This document shows positions 34,280 through 42,320 of a DNA stretch of 47,158 nucleotides, piece by piece. Both the position numbers and the translations under genes were made by a program. The notes under the pieces were generated by a model that saw only the letters and a list, made by a program, of their open reading frames with translations, was not told the DNA's origin and ran no database searches. Each line of letters opens with the position of its first letter. Within the stretch, counting starts at the first letter, position 1. Origin of the DNA: Bacteroidales bacterium (GTDB lineage: Bacteria > Bacteroidota > Bacteroidia > Bacteroidales > Muribaculaceae); assembly GCA_020859845.1 (NCBI GenBank), contig JAJBVL010000106.1, positions 1-47,158 on the forward strand, read 5' to 3'.

Positions 34280-36467
34280 CTTTTACTCCTTTTACTGTCT
34301 TTATCTTTTTGATGATATTATTTAGTTGTTGATTATTGCTTACGCCCACTACCAGATGGCCCTGAAACAGACCGTCGTTGCTGTCGATGGCTATGCTTCT
34401 CAGAGTGACGTCAGGCTCTTTGTTGATAATAGAGGTGATGTTGGTGACGATGCCAATGTCGTCGTGGCCCACTACCCTCAACGTTGCTGCCAGTTGCTGC
34501 CCCACCTTTCCCGACCATCGAGTTGCAATGACGCGATAGGGATAGTTGGAGCATATATGCGCGGCGTTGGGACAATCCTTGCGGTGGATCTTGATGACAC
34601 CCTCAGCTGAGATGAAGCCAAACACCTCGTCGCCATAGATGGGATTGCAGCAACGCGCCAAGCGATAATTGAGACCCTTGACATTGTCGCCAATCACCAG
34701 TACGTCGTCGCTGCGGTTGGCCTCCTCTTCTGTGGCAGTTTGTAGGGTAAATTCACCGGCGCTTCTCACAGCATCGGTGCTCTTGGCCATTTGTTCCACC
34801 TGCTCATACTCGGCTACCACGCGGTTCACATCGAGGCACTCTGAGGCCAGTTCGTTGTAGAAGTCGCCCATGGTCTTAAAGCCAAGGCGCTTGATTACCT
34901 TCATCAGCGTCGATTCCTCAACCTCTATCTTGCGATTCTTTAAGCGTCGTTGGAGCAACTCTTTGCCGAGCTCGGCGGCTCGGTTGGCTCGCTCGTTGAG
35001 GGTCTGTCGTATTTTAGTGCGAGCTTTAGAGGTGACCACAAATGAGAGCCAGTCTTGCTTGGGCTGTTGATTGGCGTTGGTGAGAATCTCTACTGTGTCG
35101 CCACTCTTGAGCTTGTAGTTGATTTTGCGCGAACGGCCGTTCACCTTACCTCCCACACACGTACAACCTATCTTGGAATGGATATTGAAGGCAAAGTCGA
35201 GCACTGATGCTCCCAGAGGCAACTTGAAGAGATCGCCTTTGGGGGTGAAGACAAACACCTCCTTGCTATAGACGTCCATCTTCATGTTTTTCATCAGTTC
35301 CATTGGGCCGCTCTCCGCAGCTTCGAGGATGTCGCGCACGTGGTTCATCCACGTGTCGAGGTTGTTTTCGCTCTTTATGCCTTTATATTTCCAGTGGGCA
35401 GCAATGCCCTTCTCGGCTATCAAGTCCATACGACGCGAACGTATCTGCACCTCCACCCATTTTGCATCGGGTCCTTTCACGGTGATGTGGAGCGATTCAT
35501 AGCCATTGCTCTTGGGGATGCTAAGCCAGTCCTTGAGGCGCGCGGGGTTGGGCTGATACATGTCGGTCACCACGGAGTAGGCCATCCAGCAGTCGCTACG
35601 TTCGCGCTCTGGCTCCACGTCGAGAATGATGCGGATAGCAAAAAGGTCGTAGATATGGTCGATGTCGGTGGCTTGCTTCTTTATCTTGTTCCAGATGGAG
35701 TAGATTGATTTTGTGCGTCCCTTGATGTCAAATTTCAAGCCGTGCCTTTCCAGCTCAGCCTTTACGGGGGCTATGAAAGCGGCAATGTAGGCATCGCGGC
35801 TGGCCTTGGTCTCGTTGAGCTTGCGCGCTATGCGGGTGTAAAGCTCTCGATTGGTATATTTGAGCGACATGTCCTCCAGGTCGCTCTTGATCTTGTATAG
35901 ACCAAGGCGATGAGCCAGGGGGGCATAGAGATAGTTGGATTCGTAAGCCACGTCCATCACACTTTTCTCATCGGGGTGGTGGTTGATGGCCTTCATCAAC
36001 ACTTGCCGGTCCACAATCATGATAATGATGACGCGAATATCCTCGGCAAAGGTGAGAAGCAGCTTACGAAAGTTCTCGCTCTCTACAGCCGTCTGTCGGT
36101 CGTAGAGCGAAGCCACTTTAAGTAGGCCACGGATGAGTCGGCCCACGTCGGAGTCCCAATGACGCTCTATCTCCTCCACCTCCACAGCATGGCTGGCACA
36201 GAGAGGATAGAGCAGGATAGCCGTAATCATATTACGGTCGGGGCTTATACCCTCACATAGGGCTATGGCTGTCAGCAGATTGTGGAGCAATAGATTGTGG
36301 CCAAACTTGTTGCGACCATAATGGCCCTCTTTAATGCCTTTCTCTATGATGGAGCGGAGCCGTGGGATGTCGCCTGGCTCGCGTATTGGGCGCGTCAAGC
36401 GGCAGAGACGCCATACGTTGTGGAGCATCTCCCTGCGTTCTTCATCAGTAAAGTATCTTTCCTCCAT
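34260..36467 (-). CDS. RelA/SpoT homologue with degenerate hydrolase domain
   Basis: The 735-residue protein makes the alarmone (p)ppGpp. The domain order is HD hydrolase-like (about 30-190), synthetase (about 235-365), TGS (about 385-450), helical/zinc-finger region and ACT (about 655-735). The synthetase has GRTKSIYSIWNK, RLKDWLSIPKSNGYESLH (310-327) and EVQIRSRRMDLIAEKGIAAHW. The HD domain reads LLYPLC (85-90) instead of LLHDVVED and DRQVLMKA (153-160) instead of DRLHNMRT, so hydrolysis is probably lost. Bacteroides is known to have two RSH proteins, and this would be the RelA-like, synthesis-only one. Confidence 0.9.
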   Translation of the reverse strand: MEERYFTDEERREMLHNVWRLCRLTRPIREPGDIPRLRSIIEKGIKEGHYGRNKFGHNLLLHNLLTAIALCEGISPDRNMITAILLYPLCASHAVEVEEIERHWDSDVGRLIRGLLKVASLYDRQTAVESENFRKLLLTFAEDIRVIIIMIVDRQVLMKAINHHPDEKSVMDVAYESNYLYAPLAHRLGLYKIKSDLEDMSLKYTNRELYTRIARKLNETKASRDAYIAAFIAPVKAELERHGLKFDIKGRTKSIYSIWNKIKKQATDIDHIYDLFAIRIILDVEPERERSDCWMAYSVVTDMYQPNPARLKDWLSIPKSNGYESLHITVKGPDAKWVEVQIRSRRMDLIAEKGIAAHWKYKGIKSENNLDTWMNHVRDILEAAESGPMELMKNMKMDVYSKEVFVFTPKGDLFKLPLGASVLDFAFNIHSKIGCTCVGGKVNGRSRKINYKLKSGDTVEILTNANQQPKQDWLSFVVTSKARTKIRQTLNERANRAAELGKELLQRRLKNRKIEVEESTLMKVIKRLGFKTMGDFYNELASECLDVNRVVAEYEQVEQMAKSTDAVRSAGEFTLQTATEEEANRSDDVLVIGDNVKGLNYRLARCCNPIYGDEVFGFISAEGVIKIHRKDCPNAAHICSNYPYRVIATRWSGKVGQQLAATLRVVGHDDIGIVTNITSIINKEPDVTLRSIAIDSNDGLFQGHLVVGVSNNQQLNNIIKKIKTVKGVKDVERSK

Positions 36468-36498
36468 AGGCGCTAAGCTATTTGTGGGTTTTGGGTAA

Positions 36499-36536
36499 CA
36501 AAAGTACGTATTAATCTCGAATTTTTCCTAAATTTG
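36499..36536. promoter_or_regulatory. Divergent -7 boxes for the RSH gene and the DUF5606 gene
   Basis: TACTTTTG on the minus strand (36499-36506) faces the RSH gene, and TAAATTTG on the plus strand (36529-36536) faces the DUF5606 gene. Both fit TAnnTTTG. The -33 partners are weak. The boxes lie 22 nt apart, so polymerase binding on one side could exclude the other. Confidence 0.5.
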
Positions 36537-36578
36537 CACCATGATTTTTAACCCTTATATAATTCACCCTATTATTCC

Positions 36579-37001
36579 ATGTTAAAGAAAATCGTTTCTA
36601 TCTCAACGCGTCCCGGACTTTTTAAGCTTGTCAGCAATGGTAATCGCATGCTTATCGTGGAGTCGCTGCTCACTGGCAAACGCTCGCCAGCCTACGCCCA
36701 CGACAAGGTGGTGTCGCTTGGCGATATATCAATATATACCAACGAAGGCGATGTGCCTTTGGCCGATGTGCTTACCTCGCTCCACACCCTCCAAGAAGGT
36801 AAACCAGTCGACTTGAAAGCCCTCAATGATGAATCAGCTCTGCGCAGCCTCTTCGCTAAGGTCGTGCCCGACTACGACGTTGACCGCGTGTATCCTGGCG
36901 ACATGCGCAAGCTCTTCTCATGGTATAATCTCCTGTTGGAGGCTGGCATCAAAGAATACAAAGAGCCCGAAGAAGGACAGACATCAGCCGATGACAAATA
37001 G
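36579..37001 (+). CDS. DUF5606 domain protein
   Basis: The 140-residue protein starts with MLKKIVSISTRPGLFKLVSN and continues with ILVE-like MLIVESLLTGKRSPAY and the strand-rich domain recognised as DUF5606 in Bacteroidetes. It ends in an acidic tail. It is cytoplasmic with no signal peptide. Its stop codon overlaps the start of the hemerythrin gene (ATGACAAATAG), so the two are translated together. The biochemical role of DUF5606 is unknown to me. A nucleic acid or ribosome-linked role has been suggested by its conservation, but that is not shown here. Confidence 0.8.
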   Translation: MLKKIVSISTRPGLFKLVSNGNRMLIVESLLTGKRSPAYAHDKVVSLGDISIYTNEGDVPLADVLTSLHTLQEGKPVDLKALNDESALRSLFAKVVPDYDVDRVYPGDMRKLFSWYNLLLEAGIKEYKEPEEGQTSADDK

Positions 37002-37704
37002 TAGCCCTACCCCCTCGCTGTCGGGAATAGTCACTCCGCAGCTTCCAGTGGTCGACCTTATTAGGCAGGATTACAATATCCTGCCTATTCTTAGTCGTTT
37101 TTCCATTCCATTGGGCTTTGGCTCTAAGACGATTGCCGACGTGTGTCGGGAAAATGACATTGATCTCGACACCTTTATCTTGATTGTCAACTTTATTCTC
37201 TCTGGCCAACTGGTGCGCCCCGCTCCCACACTAAAGGCCACCCTGGGCATAGTGGACTTTCTCCACAACAGCCACGACTACTTCTTGGGCTACAAATTTC
37301 CACATATCCGCGCCAATCTACTCCAGGCTCTTGATCAGAGCCACTCTGACATCAATCCGTCAATAGTGAAGTTTTTCGATGACTATGTGGAGCAGGTAAA
37401 AATTCATTTTGCCTACGAGGAAGCGACGGTGTTTCCCTATATACGCTCTCTCGAGCGCCCCGACCATAACCACACCGATTACAACATCCACATTTTCCAA
37501 CGCCATCATGAAGAGATAGATTCGCGTCTCTCCGACTTGAAAAATATCATCCTGCGCTACTATACCACGTCAATGCCCAACAAGATGTATGACGTGCTGG
37601 TGGATATCTTCTCCTGCGAAGCCGATTTGTTGAGTCATACGGAGATTGAAAATCATCTCTTGATACCGATGGTGGATCATCTGGAGCACGACCCTCACGC
37701 TTAA
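36991..37704 (+). CDS. Hemerythrin-domain protein with ScdA_N-like part (RIC-type)
   Basis: The ATG at 36991 overlaps the DUF5606 stop by 11 nt and gives 237 residues. Residues about 20-70 (PLGFGSKTIADVCRENDIDL) resemble the ScdA/YtfE N-terminal domain, but the usual Cys-Cys pair is absent. The four-helix hemerythrin part has the expected ligand ladder: HNSHDYF (His92/His95), HFAYEE (His139, Glu143/144), RHHEEID (His172/173) and SHTEIENHLLIP (His216, Glu220). RIC proteins repair iron-sulfur clusters after NO or oxygen damage. It is followed 19 nt later by the LuxR gene. Confidence 0.87.
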   Translation: MTNSSPTPSLSGIVTPQLPVVDLIRQDYNILPILSRFSIPLGFGSKTIADVCRENDIDLDTFILIVNFILSGQLVRPAPTLKATLGIVDFLHNSHDYFLGYKFPHIRANLLQALDQSHSDINPSIVKFFDDYVEQVKIHFAYEEATVFPYIRSLERPDHNHTDYNIHIFQRHHEEIDSRLSDLKNIILRYYTTSMPNKMYDVLVDIFSCEADLLSHTEIENHLLIPMVDHLEHDPHA

Positions 37705-37723
37705 GCTCTCCTTCTTGACGACG

Positions 37724-38329
37724 ATGATTACAAATCTTACAATAGCGGTCATTGTAGGTTCGCCTTGGATCAAGGTGGGCCTGCAATCGTATCTCTCCCA
37801 GCTTCGCAGTCCGTCTTTTACGCTTTTGGCGCTCGATCCCTCGCCTACACTCGTAGATGAAATACTGGCTCATAATGCCCATGCCATCATAGCCGAGCCG
37901 CTTCTCTTTCCCCCTCCATTGGTGGAGACGCTGCGCCACGACATGCCTCGGGAGTGTCATATCATTGCCATGACCTCTCAGTCGTTGCCTGCGTTGTTGG
38001 GAAGTTGTTACGACGATGTAGTGTCAATCTACGACCCTATTGAATCTCTTGTGGCTATTCTTCAGCGCCTGGCAGCATCGGATAATGAGGAGGATACTCG
38101 CTCCCAAGAGTTAAGTCCACGCGAGCGTGAGATTGTAATAGCCTTAGTTAAGGGCCATTCCAATAAGGAGATAGCGGCTCAACTCTGTGTATCGGTCAAC
38201 ACTGTGATGACCCACAGGCGCAATATCACCTCCAAACTCCAAATCCACTCTCTGGCAGGCCTTACCATCTATGCTATCGTCAGCAATCTGGTGAAGCTTG
38301 AGGAGATAAAAGATTCTATCCCTACGTAA
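37724..38329 (+). CDS. LuxR-type regulator with an aspartate-less receiver-like domain
   Basis: The ATG at 37724 gives 201 residues. The C-terminal HTH (about 130-190: LSPREREIVIALVKGHSNKE, VNTVMTHRRNI) is the NarL/LuxR type. The first 110 residues look like a receiver fold (IAVIVGSPWIKVGL) but lack the N-terminal acidic pair and the phosphorylated Asp (HAIIAEPLLFPP in its place). It is therefore unlikely to be controlled by phosphorylation. It is adjacent to and downstream of the hemerythrin gene, so control by iron or redox state through the partner is an attractive inference. A TTG start three codons upstream is possible. Confidence 0.85.
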   Translation: MITNLTIAVIVGSPWIKVGLQSYLSQLRSPSFTLLALDPSPTLVDEILAHNAHAIIAEPLLFPPPLVETLRHDMPRECHIIAMTSQSLPALLGSCYDDVVSIYDPIESLVAILQRLAASDNEEDTRSQELSPREREIVIALVKGHSNKEIAAQLCVSVNTVMTHRRNITSKLQIHSLAGLTIYAIVSNLVKLEEIKDSIPT

Positions 38330-38338
38330 TAGATAGCG

Positions 38339-38914
38339 TTATTTTATAGCATCAAAAAACTCCTTGCGCAGTTCGGGTTGCTCTTTGAAGAGACCCTCAG
38401 TGGCCACCGTGGTGGTGGAGCTATCTTGTTTCTCTACGCCTCTCATCTTCATGCATAGATGCTGCGCAGTGCAAGTCACTATCACACCTGCTGCATTCAG
38501 ACGCTGGCTCACTTCGCGACACACCTCCGTGGTGAGCCTTTCTTGCACTTGCAGACGGCGGGCATAAAGGTCAACGATGCGTGCCAGCTTGCTCAGCCCT
38601 ATCGTCTTGTCGGTGGGGATATATCCCACCGATACCCGGCCAAAGAAAGGCAAGATATGGTGCTCGCAGAAAGAATAGAATTCAATATCTTTCACCACTA
38701 TCATCTGCTCGCCGGGCGAGGAGAAGATTGCCTCGTTGATAATCTCTTGTGGGGTGTGGCGATAGCCTTCGGTGGCATAATAAAGCGCTTTGGCTGCGCG
38801 TTGAGGTGTCTTGAGCAGACCTTCACGCTTAGGGTCTTCGCCCAGCAGCTTAATGATGCTCTCCATGTGGGAGGCTATCTGGTCAATAATGTCTTGGGGA
38901 TATTTGCTATCCAT
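38339..38914 (-). CDS. folE: GTP cyclohydrolase I
   Basis: FolE makes dihydroneopterin triphosphate from GTP for folate (and queuosine) synthesis. The 191 residues include GEDPKREGLLKTPQRAAKA, the zinc site FCEHHILPFFG (Cys, His) with the second Cys in CTAQHLCMKMRGVEKQ, and the family signature SVGYIPTDKTIGLSKLAR. Its start lies 4 nt after the SPOR gene stop, so the two are cotranscribed. It is the last gene of a minus-strand series that runs from the choloylglycine-hydrolase gene. Confidence 0.96.
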   Translation of the reverse strand: MDSKYPQDIIDQIASHMESIIKLLGEDPKREGLLKTPQRAAKALYYATEGYRHTPQEIINEAIFSSPGEQMIVVKDIEFYSFCEHHILPFFGRVSVGYIPTDKTIGLSKLARIVDLYARRLQVQERLTTEVCREVSQRLNAAGVIVTCTAQHLCMKMRGVEKQDSSTTTVATEGLFKEQPELRKEFFDAIK

Positions 38915-38918
38915 CGGG

Positions 38919-39446
38919 TCAATTCTGTACGGTTATCCTATCTCTCACCACTCTCACCTCTTTGCTGTAGGCGGGGAAGGCTTGACGTATCTCATGGGCC
39001 GCTGCCTCGGCTTCGGCTTGGGTCTTGAAGTCGCCCACCTTGAGGCGCCAATAGGGTGAGGTATACATCACGTACGTGCGATATTGAGGGAAGCGAGCAC
39101 TGATGTCGCGGCTCTTGGAGCGCGCCTCGTTCTTGGCCGTACGCTGGTTGTTGTCAGAAAACACCTGCACTCTGTATCCTGCCATCTTGGTAGTGGGCGC
39201 AGAGGTGGCCGTGCTGTTCTCCGATGAGTGCTCGTCGGCCTCCTCTTTCTCCTCCTTTACCACCGTGGGCACCACTGTAGGCTTCAATAGATTGGCCACC
39301 GCCTCGGCCTGCACCACAGTATTGACACCATTGGCCGTTATATGGCTGACGATGTCGACAGTCGACTGGCCCATTAGACGGGCGCCACTTCCAAATATAG
39401 CGATTGTGGCAAGAGCAGTCAGGAAGCTACGTGGATGGAGATGCAT
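38919..39446 (-). CDS. SPOR domain-containing secreted protein
   Basis: The 175-residue protein has a signal-like N-terminus (FLTALATIAIFGSGARLMGQ), an acidic Ser/Glu linker (about 60-85) and a C-terminal SPOR domain (about 88-165, YRVQVFSDNNQRTAKNEARS, YWRLKVGDFKTQAEAEAAA). SPOR domains bind denuded glycan strands at division sites, so it is likely envelope-bound and linked to cell division. It follows tpiA with a 122-nt spacer that holds a large palindrome, and folE follows within 4 nt. Confidence 0.88.
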   Translation of the reverse strand: MHLHPRSFLTALATIAIFGSGARLMGQSTVDIVSHITANGVNTVVQAEAVANLLKPTVVPTVVKEEKEEADEHSSENSTATSAPTTKMAGYRVQVFSDNNQRTAKNEARSKSRDISARFPQYRTYVMYTSPYWRLKVGDFKTQAEAEAAAHEIRQAFPAYSKEVRVVRDRITVQN

Positions 39447-39508
39447 AGATGGGGATGTTAGTGGGGGTTAGGCGTTGAAAATATATAGAAGGGGGGAGAG
39501 GGAAAGAT

Positions 39509-39563
39509 ATACGGCAGGAGGAGCGCTCCTCCTGCAAGGGAGAAGCGGCTCATCCCGCCGTAT
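39509..39563. repeat. 22-bp perfect palindrome inside a larger inverted repeat after tpiA
   Basis: GCAGGAGGAGC at 39514-39524 is followed directly by its reverse complement GCTCCTCCTGC at 39525-39535. The flanking ATACGGC (39509-39515) also pairs with GCCGTAT (39557-39563). It lies in the 122-nt gap between tpiA and the SPOR gene on the minus strand. It could be a terminator or attenuator, an RNA processing site or a repeated palindromic element. Confidence 0.85.
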
Positions 39564-39568
39564 GGTCA

Positions 39569-40324
39569 TCAGAATGCAGTGACAATGCCCATAAACGACT
39601 GAGCATCGAGCGATGCTCCACCGATAAGGCCACCGTCTACGTTGGGCTTAGCAAAGAGAGCCTTGGCGTTGGAAGGCTTGCAGCTACCACCATAAAGGAT
39701 GGAGGTGTTGTCGGCCACTTCCTGACCATACTTCTCGGCAATCACCTTGCGGATGTAAGCATGCATCTCCTCTGCCTGGTCGTCGGTAGCGGTCTTGCCG
39801 GTGCCGATGGCCCACACGGGCTCGTAAGCGAGGATAATCTTGGAGAAGTCGTCGGCGCTCAGGTTGAAGAGACCCTCTTCGATCTGAGTCTTTACTACGT
39901 CGAGATATGTGCCATTCTCGCGCTCCTCAAGCACCTCACCGATGCAGAAGATGGGAGTCAGACGATTCTCAAGAGCCAAAGCCACCTTGTCGCGAAGAGT
40001 AGCTGAGGTCTCGCCATAGTACTGGCGACGCTCTGAGTGGCCGAGGATCACGTAGGTGGCGCCAGTGGAGGCCACCATAGCTGCCGACACCTCACCGGTG
40101 TAAGCGCCCTTGGCATGGTCGGCACAGTTTTCAGCGCCGAGGCCGAGCTTCTGCTGGTCGATGACATCGGCTATGGGAGCCAGATGAGTGAAAGGCACAG
40201 CAATAATCACATCACACTGAGGAGTCACGCCCTTAAGAGCTTCATTGACGTCCTTAGCCAGACCCACACCCTCTTGGAGGGTAGTGTTCATTTTCCAGTT
40301 GCCTGCAACGATTTTCTTTCTCAT
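39569..40324 (-). CDS. tpiA: Triosephosphate isomerase
   Basis: TpiA interconverts dihydroxyacetone phosphate and glyceraldehyde 3-phosphate in glycolysis. The 251 residues match the family. The catalytic residues are Lys11 in GNWKMN, the His in VILGHSERR and the Glu in [16 protein letters not shown], followed by [11 protein letters not shown] and the phosphate-binding [10 protein letters not shown] -7 box (TAAATTTG, minus strand, 40367-40374) suggests its own promoter despite the DoxX gene just upstream. Confidence 0.97.
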   Translation of the reverse strand: MRKKIVAGNWKMNTTLQEGVGLAKDVNEALKGVTPQCDVIIAVPFTHLAPIADVIDQQKLGLGAENCADHAKGAYTGEVSAAMVASTGATYVILGHSERRQYYGETSATLRDKVALALENRLTPIFCIGEVLEERENGTYLDVVKTQIEEGLFNLSADDFSKIILAYEPVWAIGTGKTATDDQAEEMHAYIRKVIAEKYGQEVADNTSILYGGSCKPSNAKALFAKPNVDGGLIGGASLDAQSFMGIVTAF

Positions 40325-40366
40325 TGATTCGGTATGTTTTGTTAATGTATGGTTCTATTCCGAGTG

Positions 40367-40374
40367 CAAATTTA
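40367..40374 (-). promoter_or_regulatory. -7 element upstream of tpiA
   Basis: TAAATTTG on the minus strand, 43 nt before the tpiA start, lies in the short gap between the DoxX gene and tpiA. No clear -33 box is seen. Confidence 0.4.
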
Positions 40375-41670
40375 CTAATTATTTCTTTTCTGCGCGGCTT
40401 TTTTAGCTTGTTTACGCCATTTTAGTAGTTGGCCTGTGCCATCAAGGATGGCGAGGAGGCCCATGAGCCCCAAATAAAAGGCCGTCAGCCACCAGAAAAG
40501 CGCCGGGCCGTCGTATTTAAGCTCCGCAAGCACATCGGCGCGTTTGGGGTCGCTAAACCATTCGGCGTCGATTAAAAACATATTGCGCTTCCACTGTATC
40601 TTCCCGTCCTCGAGGTACACTAGGGCCATAGCTCCGCGTGCCAGCTCCTTTAGCATCGTCTGGTCGGCGGCATAGAGGGGATAGTCGGCCATCATAAGTT
40701 CGCGCCAGTGGTCCAGTAAGTCTTCTTGAGTGCCCAGAAGGCCTATCATCGTTCCGCCGCGAGCATCGACATATTGCTGGATTTCGTTGAGAGCATAAGT
40801 GTACGACACGTCGAGACGCTGACCCTCTGGCACCACCACTATCACTTCCCTACCCTCGGCAGGAATTATCTCTTCGGTGACATCGAGGCCATCCTCGCGC
40901 ACTATAAACTGTGTGGAGTTGTCGGTACCGGCATCTCCACTCTCCAGTTCTCGCTCTACGAATGTCCAGCTATCATCCACCTCTCCCAACTCCTCATCAC
41001 TGAAAGCCCTACGCTCGCCGTTGCGCTCGTAGATCCAGCGAAATTTCACTGCCATGTCCTCCTCTTCCTCCTGTTCGCTGGAGTCGGCGCTTGGACGTAG
41101 CGAACTCCCTACGGGAAAGGAGCGAAAGTCGATTAGCGGCTGCACGTTATAGCCCCATTGCCCCACCACGATGGCATAAAGGACAGTTAAGAAGGCAGGT
41201 AGCCATTGTATATACGGTCCATAAAGGCCTCTCACATTGCGATTAAGCATGAGCAGCAGTATGAGAGCCAGGGTAATGATAAGGTTTTTCACGAAGGTCA
41301 TCGTATTGCTCATCACCCAGAAGTCGCCAAAGCAGCCACAGTCCTTCACCGGATTGGCCATCATAATCCAAGCTGTCAAGGGCAACATCACGGCCATCAT
41401 TACAAGAAGCAGCAGAGGGGCCGAGCGGCGATAAGCGCCCACAAGGGTCATCATACCCAGCAGGAACTCTCCGCCTGAGATACACATCGCAGCCATCAGG
41501 ACCAACGAGCGTGGCTGCATCATTCCCCATACCCTCAGATACTCCTCTATCTTGTAGATAAAGCCCCAAAGGTCGATGGTCTTAGATAGGCCCGACACAA
41601 TAAAGGTGGCGCCAACCAGCAGGCGCAGCGTCCACACTATCCATTGCTGATTGTTGCGTAGCCAGCTCAT
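40375..41670 (-). CDS. DoxX/MauE-type membrane protein
   Basis: The 431-residue protein starts with a DoxX/MauE-like membrane domain of four helices (about 10-145: LLVGATFIVSGLSKTIDLWG, VGAYRRSAPLLLLVMMAV). A CxCFG motif (VKDCGCFGDFW) typical of MauE-related redox proteins lies at about 110-121. A soluble acidic periplasmic region of about 200 residues follows, then a further membrane helix near the C-terminus (LFWWLTAFYLGLMGLLAI). The family is widespread in Bacteroidales between tpiA and DUF1599 and is annotated as BT_3928-like. Its start overlaps the DUF1599 stop by 4 nt (ATGA). Confidence 0.82.
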   Translation of the reverse strand: MSWLRNNQQWIVWTLRLLVGATFIVSGLSKTIDLWGFIYKIEEYLRVWGMMQPRSLVLMAAMCISGGEFLLGMMTLVGAYRRSAPLLLLVMMAVMLPLTAWIMMANPVKDCGCFGDFWVMSNTMTFVKNLIITLALILLLMLNRNVRGLYGPYIQWLPAFLTVLYAIVVGQWGYNVQPLIDFRSFPVGSSLRPSADSSEQEEEEDMAVKFRWIYERNGERRAFSDEELGEVDDSWTFVERELESGDAGTDNSTQFIVREDGLDVTEEIIPAEGREVIVVVPEGQRLDVSYTYALNEIQQYVDARGGTMIGLLGTQEDLLDHWRELMMADYPLYAADQTMLKELARGAMALVYLEDGKIQWKRNMFLIDAEWFSDPKRADVLAELKYDGPALFWWLTAFYLGLMGLLAILDGTGQLLKWRKQAKKAAQKRNN

Positions 41671-42212
41671 GCTTCTTTTTCGATGGCCAGTTTAATGAGG
41701 GCAAACACAGCGTAGTTGATCATGTCTTTATAGTTGGCATCCACGCCCTCGCTTATCAGAGTGGCGCCTCCCAAGTCTTCTATCTGCTTGGTGCGTTGTA
41801 TCTTGGTGAGTATCAGATCGGTGTATGAGGCCACTCTCATAGAGCGCCATGCTTCATCGTAGTCGTGGTTTTTGGCTAGCATTAGCTCCTTAGTGTCGGC
41901 CATTAGGCGGTCGTAGTGAGCTAGGGCTTCCTCAGCCGTCATATCCGTGGCGTCTACATAGCCTTTTTCAAGCTGAAGGAGACCTATTATGCCATAGTTG
42001 ACTATGCCGATAAACTCGCTGACTACTCCTTCGTTGACCTTCATTTCGCCCTTGGTCTCTATGGAGCGGATGCGTTTGGCCTTTATGAAAATCTGGTCGG
42101 TGATCGACTCGGGACGCATGATGCGCCACGAGGGCCCATAATCATGGAGCTTCTTAGCAAAAATATCGCGACACATCTCAGTCGCCCTGTCAAATTCTTC
42201 TTTCGTATCCAT
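41667..42212 (-). CDS. DUF1599/Nmad1-type protein with internal duplication
   Basis: The 181-residue protein consists of two related halves. Residues about 13-81 include KLHDYGPSWRIMRPESITDQ and KAKRIRSIE, and about 106-175 include KNHDYDEAWRSMRVASYTDL and KIQRTKQIEDL. Both end in an NYxxxxLLxL-type segment (VNYGIIGLLQL, INYAVFALIKL). This is the domain listed as DUF1599, nucleotide modification associated domain 1. The DNA-modification link comes from phages with the same domain, whereas this chromosomal copy has no modification genes around it. It is coupled to the DoxX gene by a 4-nt overlap. Confidence 0.82.
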   Translation of the reverse strand: MDTKEEFDRATEMCRDIFAKKLHDYGPSWRIMRPESITDQIFIKAKRIRSIETKGEMKVNEGVVSEFIGIVNYGIIGLLQLEKGYVDATDMTAEEALAHYDRLMADTKELMLAKNHDYDEAWRSMRVASYTDLILTKIQRTKQIEDLGGATLISEGVDANYKDMINYAVFALIKLAIEKEA

Positions 42213-42220
42213 TGCTTAAA

Positions 42221-42319
42221 CTTTTTACTTTTTTCCTCTTGCCTTTTTCCTTTTTACTTTTGACTTTTGACTTTTGACTTTTGCCTTTTGACTTTTGCCT
42301 CTTGCCTTTTGCCTCTTGC
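42221..42319. repeat. Heptanucleotide tandem array filling the DUF4421-DUF1599 spacer
   Basis: About 14 consecutive 7-nt units of the form CTTTTGA, CTTTTGC, CTCTTGC or CTTTTTA run from 42221 to 42319, with one extra C at 42235. On the minus strand the array reads as purine-rich units (GCAAAAG, TCAAAAG, GCAAGAG). It occupies nearly the whole 108-nt gap between the stop of DUF4421 and the start of DUF1599, so it must be the leader of the DUF1599-DoxX transcript if they are cotranscribed. Confidence 0.9.
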
Positions 42320-42320
42320 C

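Noticed and set aside
41667..42212. Phage origin for the DUF1599 gene
   Set aside because: The gene is in a conserved Bacteroidales order with tpiA and the DoxX gene and has no phage neighbours.
42221..42319. CRISPR-like array
   Set aside because: Units are 7 nt with no spacers, so it is a simple tandem repeat.
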